Under the pieces are notes generated by a model. The model made no database searches. It was given only the letters and a program-made list of their open reading frames with translations, and was not told the DNA's origin. Below, one piece after another: positions 1 to 7,851 of a DNA stretch of 64,000 bases. Position 1 is the stretch's first letter; every line of letters begins with the position of its first letter. The DNA comes from Variovorax ginsengisoli (GTDB taxonomy: Bacteria; Pseudomonadota; Gammaproteobacteria; Burkholderiales; Burkholderiaceae_C): assembly GCF_030811835.1 (NCBI RefSeq), contig NZ_JAUSRO010000006.1, positions 62,001-126,000 on the forward strand. Direction: 5' to 3'. Position numbers and translations under genes: made by a program.

Positions 1-723
1 CGGGGCATCACGCAGGCCTTCGTGTTCGTCAACAGCAAGCTCGGTTGCGCGCGTCTGGCGCGCTCGCTGGAGCGCGAAGGTCTCAAGACCACAGCGCTGC
101 ACGGCGACAAGAGCCAGGACGAACGCCTGAAGGCACTCGATGCATTCAAGAAGGGCGAAGTCGACCTGCTCGTCTGCACCGATGTTGCGGCCCGCGGCCT
201 GGACATCAAGGATGTGCCGGCGGTGTTCAATTTCGATATCCCGTTCAACGCGGAAGACTACGTGCACCGCATCGGCCGCACTGGCCGTGCGGGCGCTTCG
301 GGCCTGGCCGTGAGTTTTGCGAGCGGCGGCAACGACGCACGTCTGGTTGCCGACATCGAGAAGCTGATCAAGAAGCCGATCGAGCTCGAGGCGATGGAAT
401 TCGAGGAAGACCGTCCTCGCGGGCACATCAACGACGGCCGCCGTCATTGGCGGGAAGCGGGCGAAACCGGCGACATGCGCGATGCGCTCGACCCGCCTCG
501 CGAGCCGCGCGGCGACTTGCACGCGCCACGCGGCGGCGGGCGCCCGCACCGTTCGCAGGCGCCACGCGATCCGTTCTTCGAAAAACCCTACGAGGCCCCG
601 GCCGTCGATGCCACGCCTGCCTGGGAAGCGGCTGCCAAGGCAGCACCGGCGCGCGGTATTTCGGCCAACATCAAGAGCAAGCGCAAGGTTGCCGCGTTGT
701 TCAAGACGCCTGAACGCGGCTGA
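1..723 (+). CDS. DEAD-box ATP-dependent RNA helicase, C-terminal part (5' truncated by window edge)
   Basis: The reading frame is open from the first base, so the gene starts outside the window. What remains is the second RecA-like lobe of a DEAD-box helicase, which remodels RNA duplexes using ATP. Motif V (DVAARGLDI) and motif VI (HRIGRTGRAG) are intact. After about residue 145 the protein becomes a basic, Arg/Gly/Pro-rich low-complexity tail ending in a Lys/Arg cluster, typical of RhlE-like helicases that use the tail to grip RNA. The missing part would carry the Walker A, DEAD and SAT motifs. RhlE is the best guess, but the subfamily cannot be fixed without the N-terminus. Confidence 0.9.
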   Translation, partial: RGITQAFVFVNSKLGCARLARSLEREGLKTTALHGDKSQDERLKALDAFKKGEVDLLVCTDVAARGLDIKDVPAVFNFDIPFNAEDYVHRIGRTGRAGASGLAVSFASGGNDARLVADIEKLIKKPIELEAMEFEEDRPRGHINDGRRHWREAGETGDMRDALDPPREPRGDLHAPRGGGRPHRSQAPRDPFFEKPYEAPAVDATPAWEAAAKAAPARGISANIKSKRKVAALFKTPERG

Positions 724-740
724 GCCGCGCTTCGCTATTC

Positions 741-760
741 GCGGGCCTGCTCAGGCCCGC
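741..760. terminator. Perfect inverted repeat between helicase and small membrane protein gene
   Basis: GCGGGCCTG and CAGGCCCGC form a 9-bp perfect stem with a 2-nt centre, 18 bases after the helicase stop. It lies between convergent genes and overlaps the last codons of the minus-strand small gene. There is no clear T-tract, so it may be a Rho-assisted or bidirectional terminator. Confidence 0.5.
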
Positions 761-897
761 ACACCCAACACCGACAGCACGATGGCCGCCAGGGTCAGGG
801 TCACGGGCATCCGATGCACGGCCAGTGCGTGCACCCGTGTCATCGAGCGCTGCGAGAACAGCAGCAGGTTCTTTTCCGAGTGAAGTGATGTCGACAT
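751..897 (-). CDS. 48-residue putative single-pass membrane protein
   Basis: I do not recognise this gene. The start was chosen at 897 because an AAGGAG ribosome-binding site lies 7 bases upstream on the minus strand; the frame extends further upstream but has no such signal there. The product has a polar N-terminal half (MSTSLHSEKN) and a hydrophobic C-terminal segment (about residues 31-46, PVTLTLAAIVLSVLGV) that could span the membrane. It lies downstream of the four-domain rhodanese on the same strand, separated by 162 bases. Its function is unknown. It could be a spurious frame, but the ribosome-binding site and hydrophobic segment argue for a real small protein. Confidence 0.5.
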   Translation of the reverse strand: MSTSLHSEKNLLLFSQRSMTRVHALAVHRMPVTLTLAAIVLSVLGVRA

Positions 898-1059
898 GAA
901 GGACTCCTTGACGGGTTGGCGGACGGTGTGTCCGCATGCCTCCAAGATAGTCCCGTTGCGGCGCTGCAGCACGGACAGATGGAAGACACGGCGTTTCCAT
1001 TTGCGAAACGAACTTTCCGCGCCGCTTGCGGTCGCAGCCCGCCCCGCCACCTTCGTCGC

Positions 1060-2661
1060 TCAGATCACCCTGAAGTGATGCGTGCCGTCGCGCGCGAGTT
1101 GCGCGACCAGGCCGAACTCCCAGTCCAGGTAGGCCTGCATGGCTTCGGCCGGTGCGTCGGTGCCTTCGTAGGGGCGACGGTAGCGATCGGTGCGCGCGGT
1201 GGCCAGGCGCTGTTCTCCTGCCTCTGAGGGCAGGCCTGCCGCGAACCAGGCCACATTGCCGCCGGTGAGTACATACACCTGGGTGTCGCTGCCGCGGGCG
1301 TCGAGCAGTGCGCGCAGGTCGCGCGCGGCAAAGCGGGCCAGCAGGCTGCTGCCGCAGGTCAGCACATGGCGCGGCACGTCGGGAATGCGTTCGAGCGCTT
1401 GCGCAAGTTGTGCGCGAATGGCAAACCATGCGCCCGGAATGTGGCGCTTGACGTGGTTGGCGCTGGTGGTGACGTCGATCACCGCCACCGTCGAGGGCGA
1501 TTCGGCAAGCCACTGTGCCAGTTCGGCGGGTGACAGTTCCGTGACCTCGGGTTCGGGCGCATGCGTGGCCGTGGCCGGGCCGCACACGCTGAATGCCGAA
1601 CGCGTCGGCGTGGCGACCACATGCACGTCCCAACCCATCTGGGCGAGCCAGGATGCGCTCATGGCAGCGCGCACACCGTCGTCGTCGGCCAGCACGATGC
1701 GGGCGCCGCGCACGGGTGCCTGATGGTCGGTTTCCTGCACCAGTTGCCCGCCGGGGGCGTTCGCGAAGCCTTCGAGGTGGCCGGCTTCGTATTCCTCGGG
1801 CGTGCGCACGTCGAACCGGTACACGGTACGCCCTGGCGCCTCCAGCGTGGACAGGGCGTCGAGCGCGATCCAGCGCACGCCTGCGCGTTCGGCCACGTGC
1901 CGTGCGTCGGCCTGCGCGGCCGCCTGCTGCGCCGCGCTCGGCGCAGGCGCCTGGCGCGTGGCGCCGTGGTCGAGTTGCTGCCCCGCGAGCTTCCAGCCAA
2001 TGGTGCCGTTGCGCAGTGCCGCCACCGGATTGGGCAGCCCGGCGTTCACGAGGGACTGGGTGCCGATGATGCTGCGTGTGCGGCCGGCGCAGTTGACGAT
2101 GACCTGCGTCTTCGGGTCGGGTGCAAGCGCACGGGCGCGCAGCACCAGTTCGGCGCCCGGCACGCTGGTCGCGCCCGGGATGCTCATGGTCTGGTACTCG
2201 TCAAAACGGCGCGCATCGAGCACCACCATGTCGGCGTGCGCGTCGATCAGCGCCTTGACTTCCTGCGCCGACAGCGAAGGCGTGTGGCGCTCGTGCTCGA
2301 CCAATTCGCCGAAGGACTTGCTCGGCACGTTGACGTCGCGGAACAGTTCGCCGCCAGCGGCGCGCCAGCCTGCCAGACCACCGTCGAGCCGGCGCACCTG
2401 CGTGTAGCCCAGCGCCACCAGCCGATCGATCGCCAACGGCGCGAGGTCGACGCCGTCGTGTTCGCCGTAGACGACGATCAGCGTGTCGCGCCGCGGGATG
2501 CGGCGCCAGGCGTCGAGCTCGATGCGCGACAGCGGCAGGTTGGCAGCCCAGAGAGGATGTTCCTGCGCAAAAGGGTCCTCCTCGCGCACGTCGAGCAGCG
2601 CGATTTCGGTGCGGTCGAGCAGGTGCTGGCGCACCTGGGCAAAGTTCAGGGTGTCGGTCAT
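1060..2661 (-). CDS. Four-domain rhodanese-like sulfurtransferase
   Basis: This 533-residue cytoplasmic protein has four rhodanese folds in a row, at roughly residues 5-105, 130-230, 262-355 and 375-475. Rhodaneses move sulfane sulfur via a persulfide on a loop cysteine. Domain 2 has that cysteine (C191 in the loop CAGRTR) and domain 4 has one at C436 (CGSSLLA). Domains 1 and 3 have YGEHDG and LADDDG in the same place and should be inactive. The inactive-active-inactive-active order looks like a duplicated tandem sulfurtransferase. The gene is last in a minus-strand set with the dioxygenase (27-base gap) and the SfnB-like dehydrogenase, so a role in handling sulfur released from thiols is likely. 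Confidence 0.88.
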   Translation of the reverse strand: MTDTLNFAQVRQHLLDRTEIALLDVREEDPFAQEHPLWAANLPLSRIELDAWRRIPRRDTLIVVYGEHDGVDLAPLAIDRLVALGYTQVRRLDGGLAGWRAAGGELFRDVNVPSKSFGELVEHERHTPSLSAQEVKALIDAHADMVVLDARRFDEYQTMSIPGATSVPGAELVLRARALAPDPKTQVIVNCAGRTRSIIGTQSLVNAGLPNPVAALRNGTIGWKLAGQQLDHGATRQAPAPSAAQQAAAQADARHVAERAGVRWIALDALSTLEAPGRTVYRFDVRTPEEYEAGHLEGFANAPGGQLVQETDHQAPVRGARIVLADDDGVRAAMSASWLAQMGWDVHVVATPTRSAFSVCGPATATHAPEPEVTELSPAELAQWLAESPSTVAVIDVTTSANHVKRHIPGAWFAIRAQLAQALERIPDVPRHVLTCGSSLLARFAARDLRALLDARGSDTQVYVLTGGNVAWFAAGLPSEAGEQRLATARTDRYRRPYEGTDAPAEAMQAYLDWEFGLVAQLARDGTHHFRVI

Positions 2662-2688
2662 GCGGGGGCGGTGGTCGGCCCGGCGCTG

Positions 2689-3306
2689 CTAGAGCGTCGG
2701 CGGTTCAGTGTTCGAATAGCCGGAGACGAATGGCTTGCGCCCGCCATCGGCCGGATAGGTGTGGCGCCGCACGGCGCCGATGTCGGCGCCGTAGACGTGA
2801 ATGCTCACCGAGACGCGGTCGGCATGGGCGTTGTGCACGCGGTGCATGTCGCCGATGGTGGGCGATACGGCTTCGACCTGGCCGGGCTCCAGCCGCAGCG
2901 GTTCGCCGTCGGGCACGGCGCGGCTGTGGCCGCCGTCGTCCTGCAGCCGCCAGCGCTGGCTGTATTCGGCGCCGCGCAGCATGCCGATGAGTCCCCACAC
3001 CGTGTGGTCGTGGACCGGCGTGGCCTGGCCGGGACCCCAGACGAAGCTCACGACCGAGAAGCGCGCTGCGGCGTCGACATGCAGCAGGAACTGCTGGTAG
3101 CGCTCGGGATCGGGTACGGCGCAGTCGTCGGGTAGCCAGTCGTCGCGCGCGCCCAGGGTGCGCAGCAAGGCGGCGCCTTCGTCGAGGATTCTCGGCTCGT
3201 CGGGATGGGTATCGAGCAGGCGGCCAAAGGCCGCCACGAACTCGCGCAGGGGGGCGAGGGCGCGCGTGGCGTCGGTGGCGTCGATGGAGGCGTCAGTGGC
3301 GGTCAT
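2689..3306 (-). CDS. Cysteine dioxygenase-family thiol dioxygenase
   Basis: This 205-residue cupin is of the bacterial cysteine dioxygenase type, an Fe(II) enzyme that oxidises a thiol (cysteine or 3-mercaptopropionate) with O2 to a sulfinate. The first cupin motif is visible as PVHDHTVWG, with H99 and H101 as iron ligands and a conserved Glu at E114. The second motif gives H155 in GDMHRVHN. Length matches the family (about 190-210). It lies between the acyl-CoA dehydrogenase-like gene and the four-domain rhodanese on the same strand. The sequence alone does not separate cysteine from 3-mercaptopropionate dioxygenases; both activities occur in this family, and mercaptopropionate use is known in Variovorax. 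Confidence 0.9.
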   Translation of the reverse strand: MTATDASIDATDATRALAPLREFVAAFGRLLDTHPDEPRILDEGAALLRTLGARDDWLPDDCAVPDPERYQQFLLHVDAAARFSVVSFVWGPGQATPVHDHTVWGLIGMLRGAEYSQRWRLQDDGGHSRAVPDGEPLRLEPGQVEAVSPTIGDMHRVHNAHADRVSVSIHVYGADIGAVRRHTYPADGGRKPFVSGYSNTEPPTL

Positions 3307-3412
3307 GCGTATTGGAATCCGTGCGGCGGCAAGGGTGCATGGAATTGCAGAAGGGATGGGGTCGCATTGTGGGCCTGATCGGTTGCCCTGTCGCGCAGCT
3401 GAAGGGACCGGA

Positions 3413-4648
3413 TCAGCGGGCGGCCAGCGCCGCCTTGCCGGCGGCCACCAGCACGGCGTCGTCCTGCGGCGTGTGAACGCGCCCGCACAGCACGTCGCGG
3501 TGGTGGCGTTCCAGCGGATGATGGCGGCTGAGTCCGTGATTGCCGCTCAGCTTGAGGGCGAGCTCGACGGCGCGGATCGCCTGGGTGGTCACCGTGTGCT
3601 TGAGCAGGCCGCTGTCGGTGGCCCCGGGCGTGCGGCCTGCATCGGTTTCGGTGGCGGCATGGCTGAGCAGCACGTCGTTGACACGCAGCAGCGCCGCGAT
3701 GTCCCCGACCTGCTCCTGCACGCGCGGCAGCGTGGCCAGTGGCGCGCCGAGGCTGGCGGGTGCGCGTTCATGGAGAAAGCCGAGCAGCCAGCCCTGCGCG
3801 GCGCGGGCGATGGCGTCGTACAGCGTGCCGAGCAGCACCACCATCCAGGCCTGCTGGTCGGCGTGCGCCTCGATGTCGGCGGCGCTACCGGCCTGGGCGG
3901 CCCAGGCGGCGGGCGGGCGCAGATCGACGGCATGGTCGAGCGGGATCGACACGTTGTCGAACACGACCTCGTGGCTGCCCGAGGCGCGCAGGCCCAGGTG
4001 ATCCCAGCTCGCGATCACGCGAATGCCCGGTGCATCACGTGGCACCAGGAACACGCCCACGCGGGGTTCGGGCTCTTCCGTGCGACCCCATACCGACAGC
4101 CAGCGCAGGCCTTCGATGCCCGTGGTGTACAGCTTGTGGCCGTCGATGCGCCAGCCGTCCGCGGTGCGGCGCCCGACCGTGCCCGGCAGGCCGCCGCGCG
4201 CGGGCGAGCCGAGTTCGGGCTCCACGCGCAGGGAATTGATGAGCGCGCCGTGCTGCACACAGTCGCGCAGCACGCGCTCGCGCAGGTGCGCCGGCCATCG
4301 GTTGTCCGGGCGGGCGATCGCGCGGTGCTGGAGATAGGTCATGGTCAGGACCAGCGCCGTGGCGGGCTCGCCTCGGGCGACGGCGGCGATCACGCGCCGG
4401 GCCTCACCGAGCGTGGCACCGCTGCCACCCAGATGGGCCGGCGCCAGCAGGCCGATCAGGCCGTGGCGCTGGAGCGTGGCGAAATTGTCGTGAGGGAAGC
4501 TGCCGTTGCGGTCGTAGTCGCCCGCGGTCGCCGCGAACTGTGCGGTGAGGGACGAGAGCACTGCAGGGGTCAGCGACGCCTCGCGTGCAGCAAGCGCGGG
4601 TGCCCGGGGCGAGGCGACCGCCGGGCGAAGCAGGGTGGTGGATGGCAT
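3413..4648 (-). CDS. Acyl-CoA dehydrogenase-like flavoprotein, SfnB/DszC-like sulfur acquisition oxidoreductase
   Basis: The protein has 411 residues from the start at 4648, with an in-frame extension to 4705 that lacks support. It has the acyl-CoA dehydrogenase layout: an N-terminal helical domain, a central beta domain with DGHKLYTTG and VPRDAPGIRV, and a C-terminal helical domain ending near a NHGLSRHHPLERHHRD segment typical of the SfnB/DszC branch. Members of that branch are flavin-dependent oxidoreductases or monooxygenases tied to sulfur scavenging rather than beta-oxidation. It begins the minus-strand thiol-oxidation set and is divergent from the sulfonate-type ABC operon, 156 bases away. 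The exact substrate is unknown; assignment to the branch is by pattern recognition. Confidence 0.8.
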   Translation of the reverse strand: MPSTTLLRPAVASPRAPALAAREASLTPAVLSSLTAQFAATAGDYDRNGSFPHDNFATLQRHGLIGLLAPAHLGGSGATLGEARRVIAAVARGEPATALVLTMTYLQHRAIARPDNRWPAHLRERVLRDCVQHGALINSLRVEPELGSPARGGLPGTVGRRTADGWRIDGHKLYTTGIEGLRWLSVWGRTEEPEPRVGVFLVPRDAPGIRVIASWDHLGLRASGSHEVVFDNVSIPLDHAVDLRPPAAWAAQAGSAADIEAHADQQAWMVVLLGTLYDAIARAAQGWLLGFLHERAPASLGAPLATLPRVQEQVGDIAALLRVNDVLLSHAATETDAGRTPGATDSGLLKHTVTTQAIRAVELALKLSGNHGLSRHHPLERHHRDVLCGRVHTPQDDAVLVAAGKAALAAR

Positions 4649-4754
4649 GCAGCCGAAGGTAGCCAGGCGCAGGCCGAAAGGAAACAAAGTTTTCCGTCTA
4701 TCCAAGCACGTTTTTCTGCGTTGGGATTCGGGGCGGCGGCGGGTACGGTCACCC

Positions 4755-4789
4755 TCCAGTCACATCGCACACCCGCTATTTCCAGTCAC
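4755..4789. promoter_or_regulatory. Direct repeat TCCAGTCAC x2 in the divergent promoter region of the sulfur island
   Basis: TCCAGTCAC occurs at 4755-4763 and again at 4781-4789, 26 bases apart and directly before the GAGGAACG ribosome-binding site of the binding-protein gene. It could be an activator or repressor site controlling the plus-strand operon. No regulator gene is adjacent, so this is speculative. Confidence 0.3.
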
Positions 4790-4804
4790 CGAGGAACGAC
4801 GCTC

Positions 4805-5866
4805 ATGTCCTTCAAGCCACTTCGCCCTTTGCGTCGCCCTTCACCGCTGCCGCGCGGCGCCGCATCCTCGCGCAGGCAATGGTTGCAGGCTGCCGCTGCG
4901 CTGGCCGTAGGCGCCAGCCCTCCTTTTGCGCAGGCGGCGGTGTCCGCGGGTGCCGGCCCCGACCTGTCGGGCGTGACGCTGCGAATCGGCACCTACAAGG
5001 GGCTCTGGCGCCCGTTGATCCAGGTCGCCGGCCAGGCTTCGACGCCGTACAGGATCGACTGGCGCGAGCTCAACAACGGCGTGCTGCACATCGAGGCGAT
5101 CAATGGCGATGCGCTCGACATCGGCTCGGGCAGCGAGATCCCAGCCACCTTCGCCGCGCGGCAGAAGGCCAGTGTGCGTTTCATCGCGGCGTCCCATGAA
5201 GACCTGAACAACCAGGTCACGCTGGCACGCAAGGACACGCCGATACGCAGCATTGCCGACCTGCGCGGCAAGCGCGTGGGCTACGTGCGGGCCACCACCG
5301 CGCACTACTATCTCAGCAAACAGCTTGCCGAAGCAGGTCTGGGCTTCAGCGACATCCAGGCCGTGAACCTCACGCCTGCCGACGGTCTGTCGGCATTTGC
5401 CCGCGGCGACCTCGATGCCTGGGCGATCTACGGCTACAACGGGCAGATCGCGCGCACCCAGTACGGCGCGCGCATCCTCAAGACAGGCAAGGGCTACCTG
5501 TCGGGCAACTTTCCCGTGTACGCGAATCCGCGCGCGATAGACGACCCGCTGCGCCATGCGGCCATCACCGACTTCCTGCTGCGCCTGCAGCGTGCCTATG
5601 CATGGGCCAACCCGAACTTCCTGGCTTATGCCAAGGCGCAGTCCGCCGAGACGCGCGTGCCGGTGGGGGACCTGGTCGAGCTCTTTAACGGCCGCAGTGA
5701 CGACTTCAGCCTGGGGCCGGTGACCGATGCCGTCGTGCGCAGCCACCAGGAGGTGGCCGATGCCTTTCAGCGCCTGGGCGTGCTCGACGGTCCGGCCCAC
5801 GTGGCGCCGCTGTGGGACCGCAGTTTTTCCAAGGCACTCGCCGTGCGCAGCGTGGAAGCTGCCTGA
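4805..5866 (+). CDS. Aliphatic sulfonate/taurine-type ABC transporter substrate-binding protein (first copy)
   Basis: This 353-residue periplasmic binding protein is of the SsuA/TauA/NrtA class. The start at 4805 follows GAGGAACG. The N-terminus carries a twin-arginine-like signal (SRRQWLQAAAA, then an Ala-rich segment ending near FAQAA). The mature part shows the family pattern: an RIGTYKG opening strand, DIGSGSEIPATFAA in the first lobe hinge, IRSIADLRGKRVGY, and DLDAWAIYG for the ligand lobe. It opens the plus-strand operon and is followed after 40 bases by an SsuD-like monooxygenase. The same operon holds two other binding proteins but only one permease and ATPase. The substrate is probably a sulfonate or related organosulfur acid. 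Confidence 0.87.
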   Translation: MSFKPLRPLRRPSPLPRGAASSRRQWLQAAAALAVGASPPFAQAAVSAGAGPDLSGVTLRIGTYKGLWRPLIQVAGQASTPYRIDWRELNNGVLHIEAINGDALDIGSGSEIPATFAARQKASVRFIAASHEDLNNQVTLARKDTPIRSIADLRGKRVGYVRATTAHYYLSKQLAEAGLGFSDIQAVNLTPADGLSAFARGDLDAWAIYGYNGQIARTQYGARILKTGKGYLSGNFPVYANPRAIDDPLRHAAITDFLLRLQRAYAWANPNFLAYAKAQSAETRVPVGDLVELFNGRSDDFSLGPVTDAVVRSHQEVADAFQRLGVLDGPAHVAPLWDRSFSKALAVRSVEAA

Positions 5867-5906
5867 GCGCTCTCTTCTCTTCATCCATGACAACAGGAAC
5901 CCTCCC

Positions 5907-7016
5907 ATGAGCCAAAACGACATCGAATTCATCGGCATGATCCAGGGACAGAAGGTGTCGGAGATCCATCCGGCGCAAGGCCCGGCGCTCGACCGCGACT
6001 ACGTGCGTGCCTTCGCCCAGGCGCACGAGGCCGCCGGCTTCGACCGCATCCTGGTGCCGCACCATTCGAGCAGCCCCGATGCCACGCTCACCGTTGCGTA
6101 TGCCGCGTCGGTGACCGAGCGCATCCACTTCATGCTGGCCCACCGGCCGGGCTTTGTGGCGCCCACGCTGGCGGCGCGCCAGTTCGCCTCGCTCGACCAG
6201 TTCAGCGGTGGGCGGCTCGCGGTGCACTACATCTCGGGCGGCTCCGACGAAGAGCAGCGCCGCGACGGCGACTGGCTCGACCATGACCAGCGCTATGCGC
6301 GTACCGACGAATACCTCGAGGTGCTGCACAAGGTCTGGACCAGCGACAAGCCCTTCGACCACGAGGGGCCGCACTACCGCTACCAGCGCGCGTTTTCCGA
6401 GGTCAAGCCGGTGCAGACGCGCCATGGCAAGCCGCATGTGCCGGTGTATTTCGGCGGTGCGTCGGAGGCGGCGATTCCTGTTGCCGGCAAGTACGCCGAC
6501 GTGTACGCGCTGTGGGGGGAGTCGCTCGACCAGGCGCGCGAACTGACCACGCGCGTGCGCGCCGAGGCCGCCAGGCATGGCCGCAGCGTGCGCTTCTCGG
6601 TGTCGTTCCGCCCGATCGTCGCGGCGACCGAGGAGGCCGCCTGGGCGCGGGCCGAGAGCATCCTGGCGGAGACCCGGCGCCTGCGTGTGGTGCAGGGCTA
6701 CAACCGCGGCGGGCCGCAGCAAAGCGAAGGGGCCAGGCGCCTGCTGGCTGCGGCGGACAAGGGGCCGCGTGTCGACAAGCGGCTGTGGACCGCCATCGCG
6801 CAGGAAATCGGCGGGCGCTCCAACAGCACCGCACTGGTCGGCACGCCCGAGCAGGTGGCCGACGCGCTGCTCGACTACTACGACCTCGGCGTGACCACCT
6901 TCCTGATCCGTGGCTTCGACCCGCTGGAAGACGCGCTCGAATACGGCCGCGAGCTGATCCCTCGCACGCATGCGCTGGTGGCCGAACGCATCGCTGCAAG
7001 AAGGAAGGTGGCATGA
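5907..7016 (+). CDS. FMNH2-dependent alkanesulfonate monooxygenase-like protein (LLM class)
   Basis: This 369-residue protein is of the bacterial luciferase-like, SsuD group, which splits sulfonates into an aldehyde and sulfite using reduced flavin and O2. Family hallmarks are FMLAHRPGFVAPTLAARQ, the segment FSGGRLAVHYISGGSDEEQ, and the HDQRYARTDEYLEVL motif that contributes to flavin and phosphate binding. The length fits SsuD (about 380). The gene lies between a sulfonate-type binding protein and a class II aldolase whose start overlaps its stop (ATGA at 7013-7016). No flavin reductase gene (SsuE) is present in the window, so reduced flavin must come from elsewhere. Confidence 0.88.
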   Translation: MSQNDIEFIGMIQGQKVSEIHPAQGPALDRDYVRAFAQAHEAAGFDRILVPHHSSSPDATLTVAYAASVTERIHFMLAHRPGFVAPTLAARQFASLDQFSGGRLAVHYISGGSDEEQRRDGDWLDHDQRYARTDEYLEVLHKVWTSDKPFDHEGPHYRYQRAFSEVKPVQTRHGKPHVPVYFGGASEAAIPVAGKYADVYALWGESLDQARELTTRVRAEAARHGRSVRFSVSFRPIVAATEEAAWARAESILAETRRLRVVQGYNRGGPQQSEGARRLLAAADKGPRVDKRLWTAIAQEIGGRSNSTALVGTPEQVADALLDYYDLGVTTFLIRGFDPLEDALEYGRELIPRTHALVAERIAARRKVA

Positions 7017-7831
7017 GCGCAGTCCTGTCCATCGACCGCGGGCAGAAGCTCGCGCTCAACCCGAGCCCGAAGCAGAAGTTCTGGTTCGATCCGAGCCTGC
7101 CGCGCACCAGCGTCGAGGCCGAGCGCCGCCATCGCCAGGAGCGCCTGGCCGGCGCCTTCCGCCTGTTCGCGCGCTTGGGCTTCGCGCAGGGTCTGGCCGG
7201 CCACATCACGGCGCGCGACCCCGAGCTGACGGACCATTTCTGGGTCAACCCGCTGGGCGTGCACTTCTCGCGCATCAAGGTGTCGGACCTCCTGCTGGTC
7301 AATGCCCGGGGCGAGACGGTGATCGGCGACCGCCCGCTCAACAAGGCCGCCTTCGCGATCCATGCCGCGATCCACGAGCACAACCCGAAGATCGTCGCTG
7401 CGGCCCACACGCACTCGACCTACGGCAAGGCCTGGTCGACGCTCGGCCGCAAGCTCGACACGCTGACGCAAGACAGCTGCGTGTTCCACGGCGACGTGGC
7501 GCTGTTCGACGACTTCACCGGCATGGTGGTTGACGGCAGCGAAGGCCAGCGCATCGCGCAGGCGCTGGGCGACGGCAAGGGCGCGATCCTGAAGAACCAC
7601 GGCATCCTGACCGCCGGCCCGACGGTCGAGGCGGCTGCCTGGTGGTACATCGCGCTCGACAACGCCTGCCACACGCAACTGCTGGCCGAAGCCGCTGGCA
7701 CGCCGCAGCCCATCGACGAGGCGACCGCGCGCCACACGCACGGCCAGATCGGCGGCCCCGAGGGCGCGCTGCATTCCTTCGAGAGCCTGTACGAAGGCTT
7801 GGTCGAAGCCGAACCCGAACTGCTTGATTGA
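7013..7831 (+). CDS. Class II aldolase/adducin family protein
   Basis: This 272-residue cytoplasmic metal enzyme is of the fuculose-phosphate aldolase/adducin fold. The Zn ligands are visible as H132 and H134 in AHTHSTYG and H196 in KNHGILT. Its start overlaps the stop of the monooxygenase gene, so the two are translationally coupled. Family members are aldolases, epimerases or decarboxylases acting on small hydroxy-carbonyl compounds. In this operon it may process the carbonyl product left after desulfonation, but that is inference. Homologues lacking phosphate-binding residues occur widely in Burkholderiales transporter operons with no proven function. Confidence 0.85.
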   Translation: MSAVLSIDRGQKLALNPSPKQKFWFDPSLPRTSVEAERRHRQERLAGAFRLFARLGFAQGLAGHITARDPELTDHFWVNPLGVHFSRIKVSDLLLVNARGETVIGDRPLNKAAFAIHAAIHEHNPKIVAAAHTHSTYGKAWSTLGRKLDTLTQDSCVFHGDVALFDDFTGMVVDGSEGQRIAQALGDGKGAILKNHGILTAGPTVEAAAWWYIALDNACHTQLLAEAAGTPQPIDEATARHTHGQIGGPEGALHSFESLYEGLVEAEPELLD

Positions 7832-7851
7832 CCAGGACCTGCGGAGAACCC

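Noticed and set aside
3158..4804. Long in-frame extension upstream of the first binding-protein gene
   Set aside because: It is antisense to the thiol dioxygenase and the acyl-CoA dehydrogenase-like gene; the real start at 4805 has a ribosome-binding site and a signal peptide.
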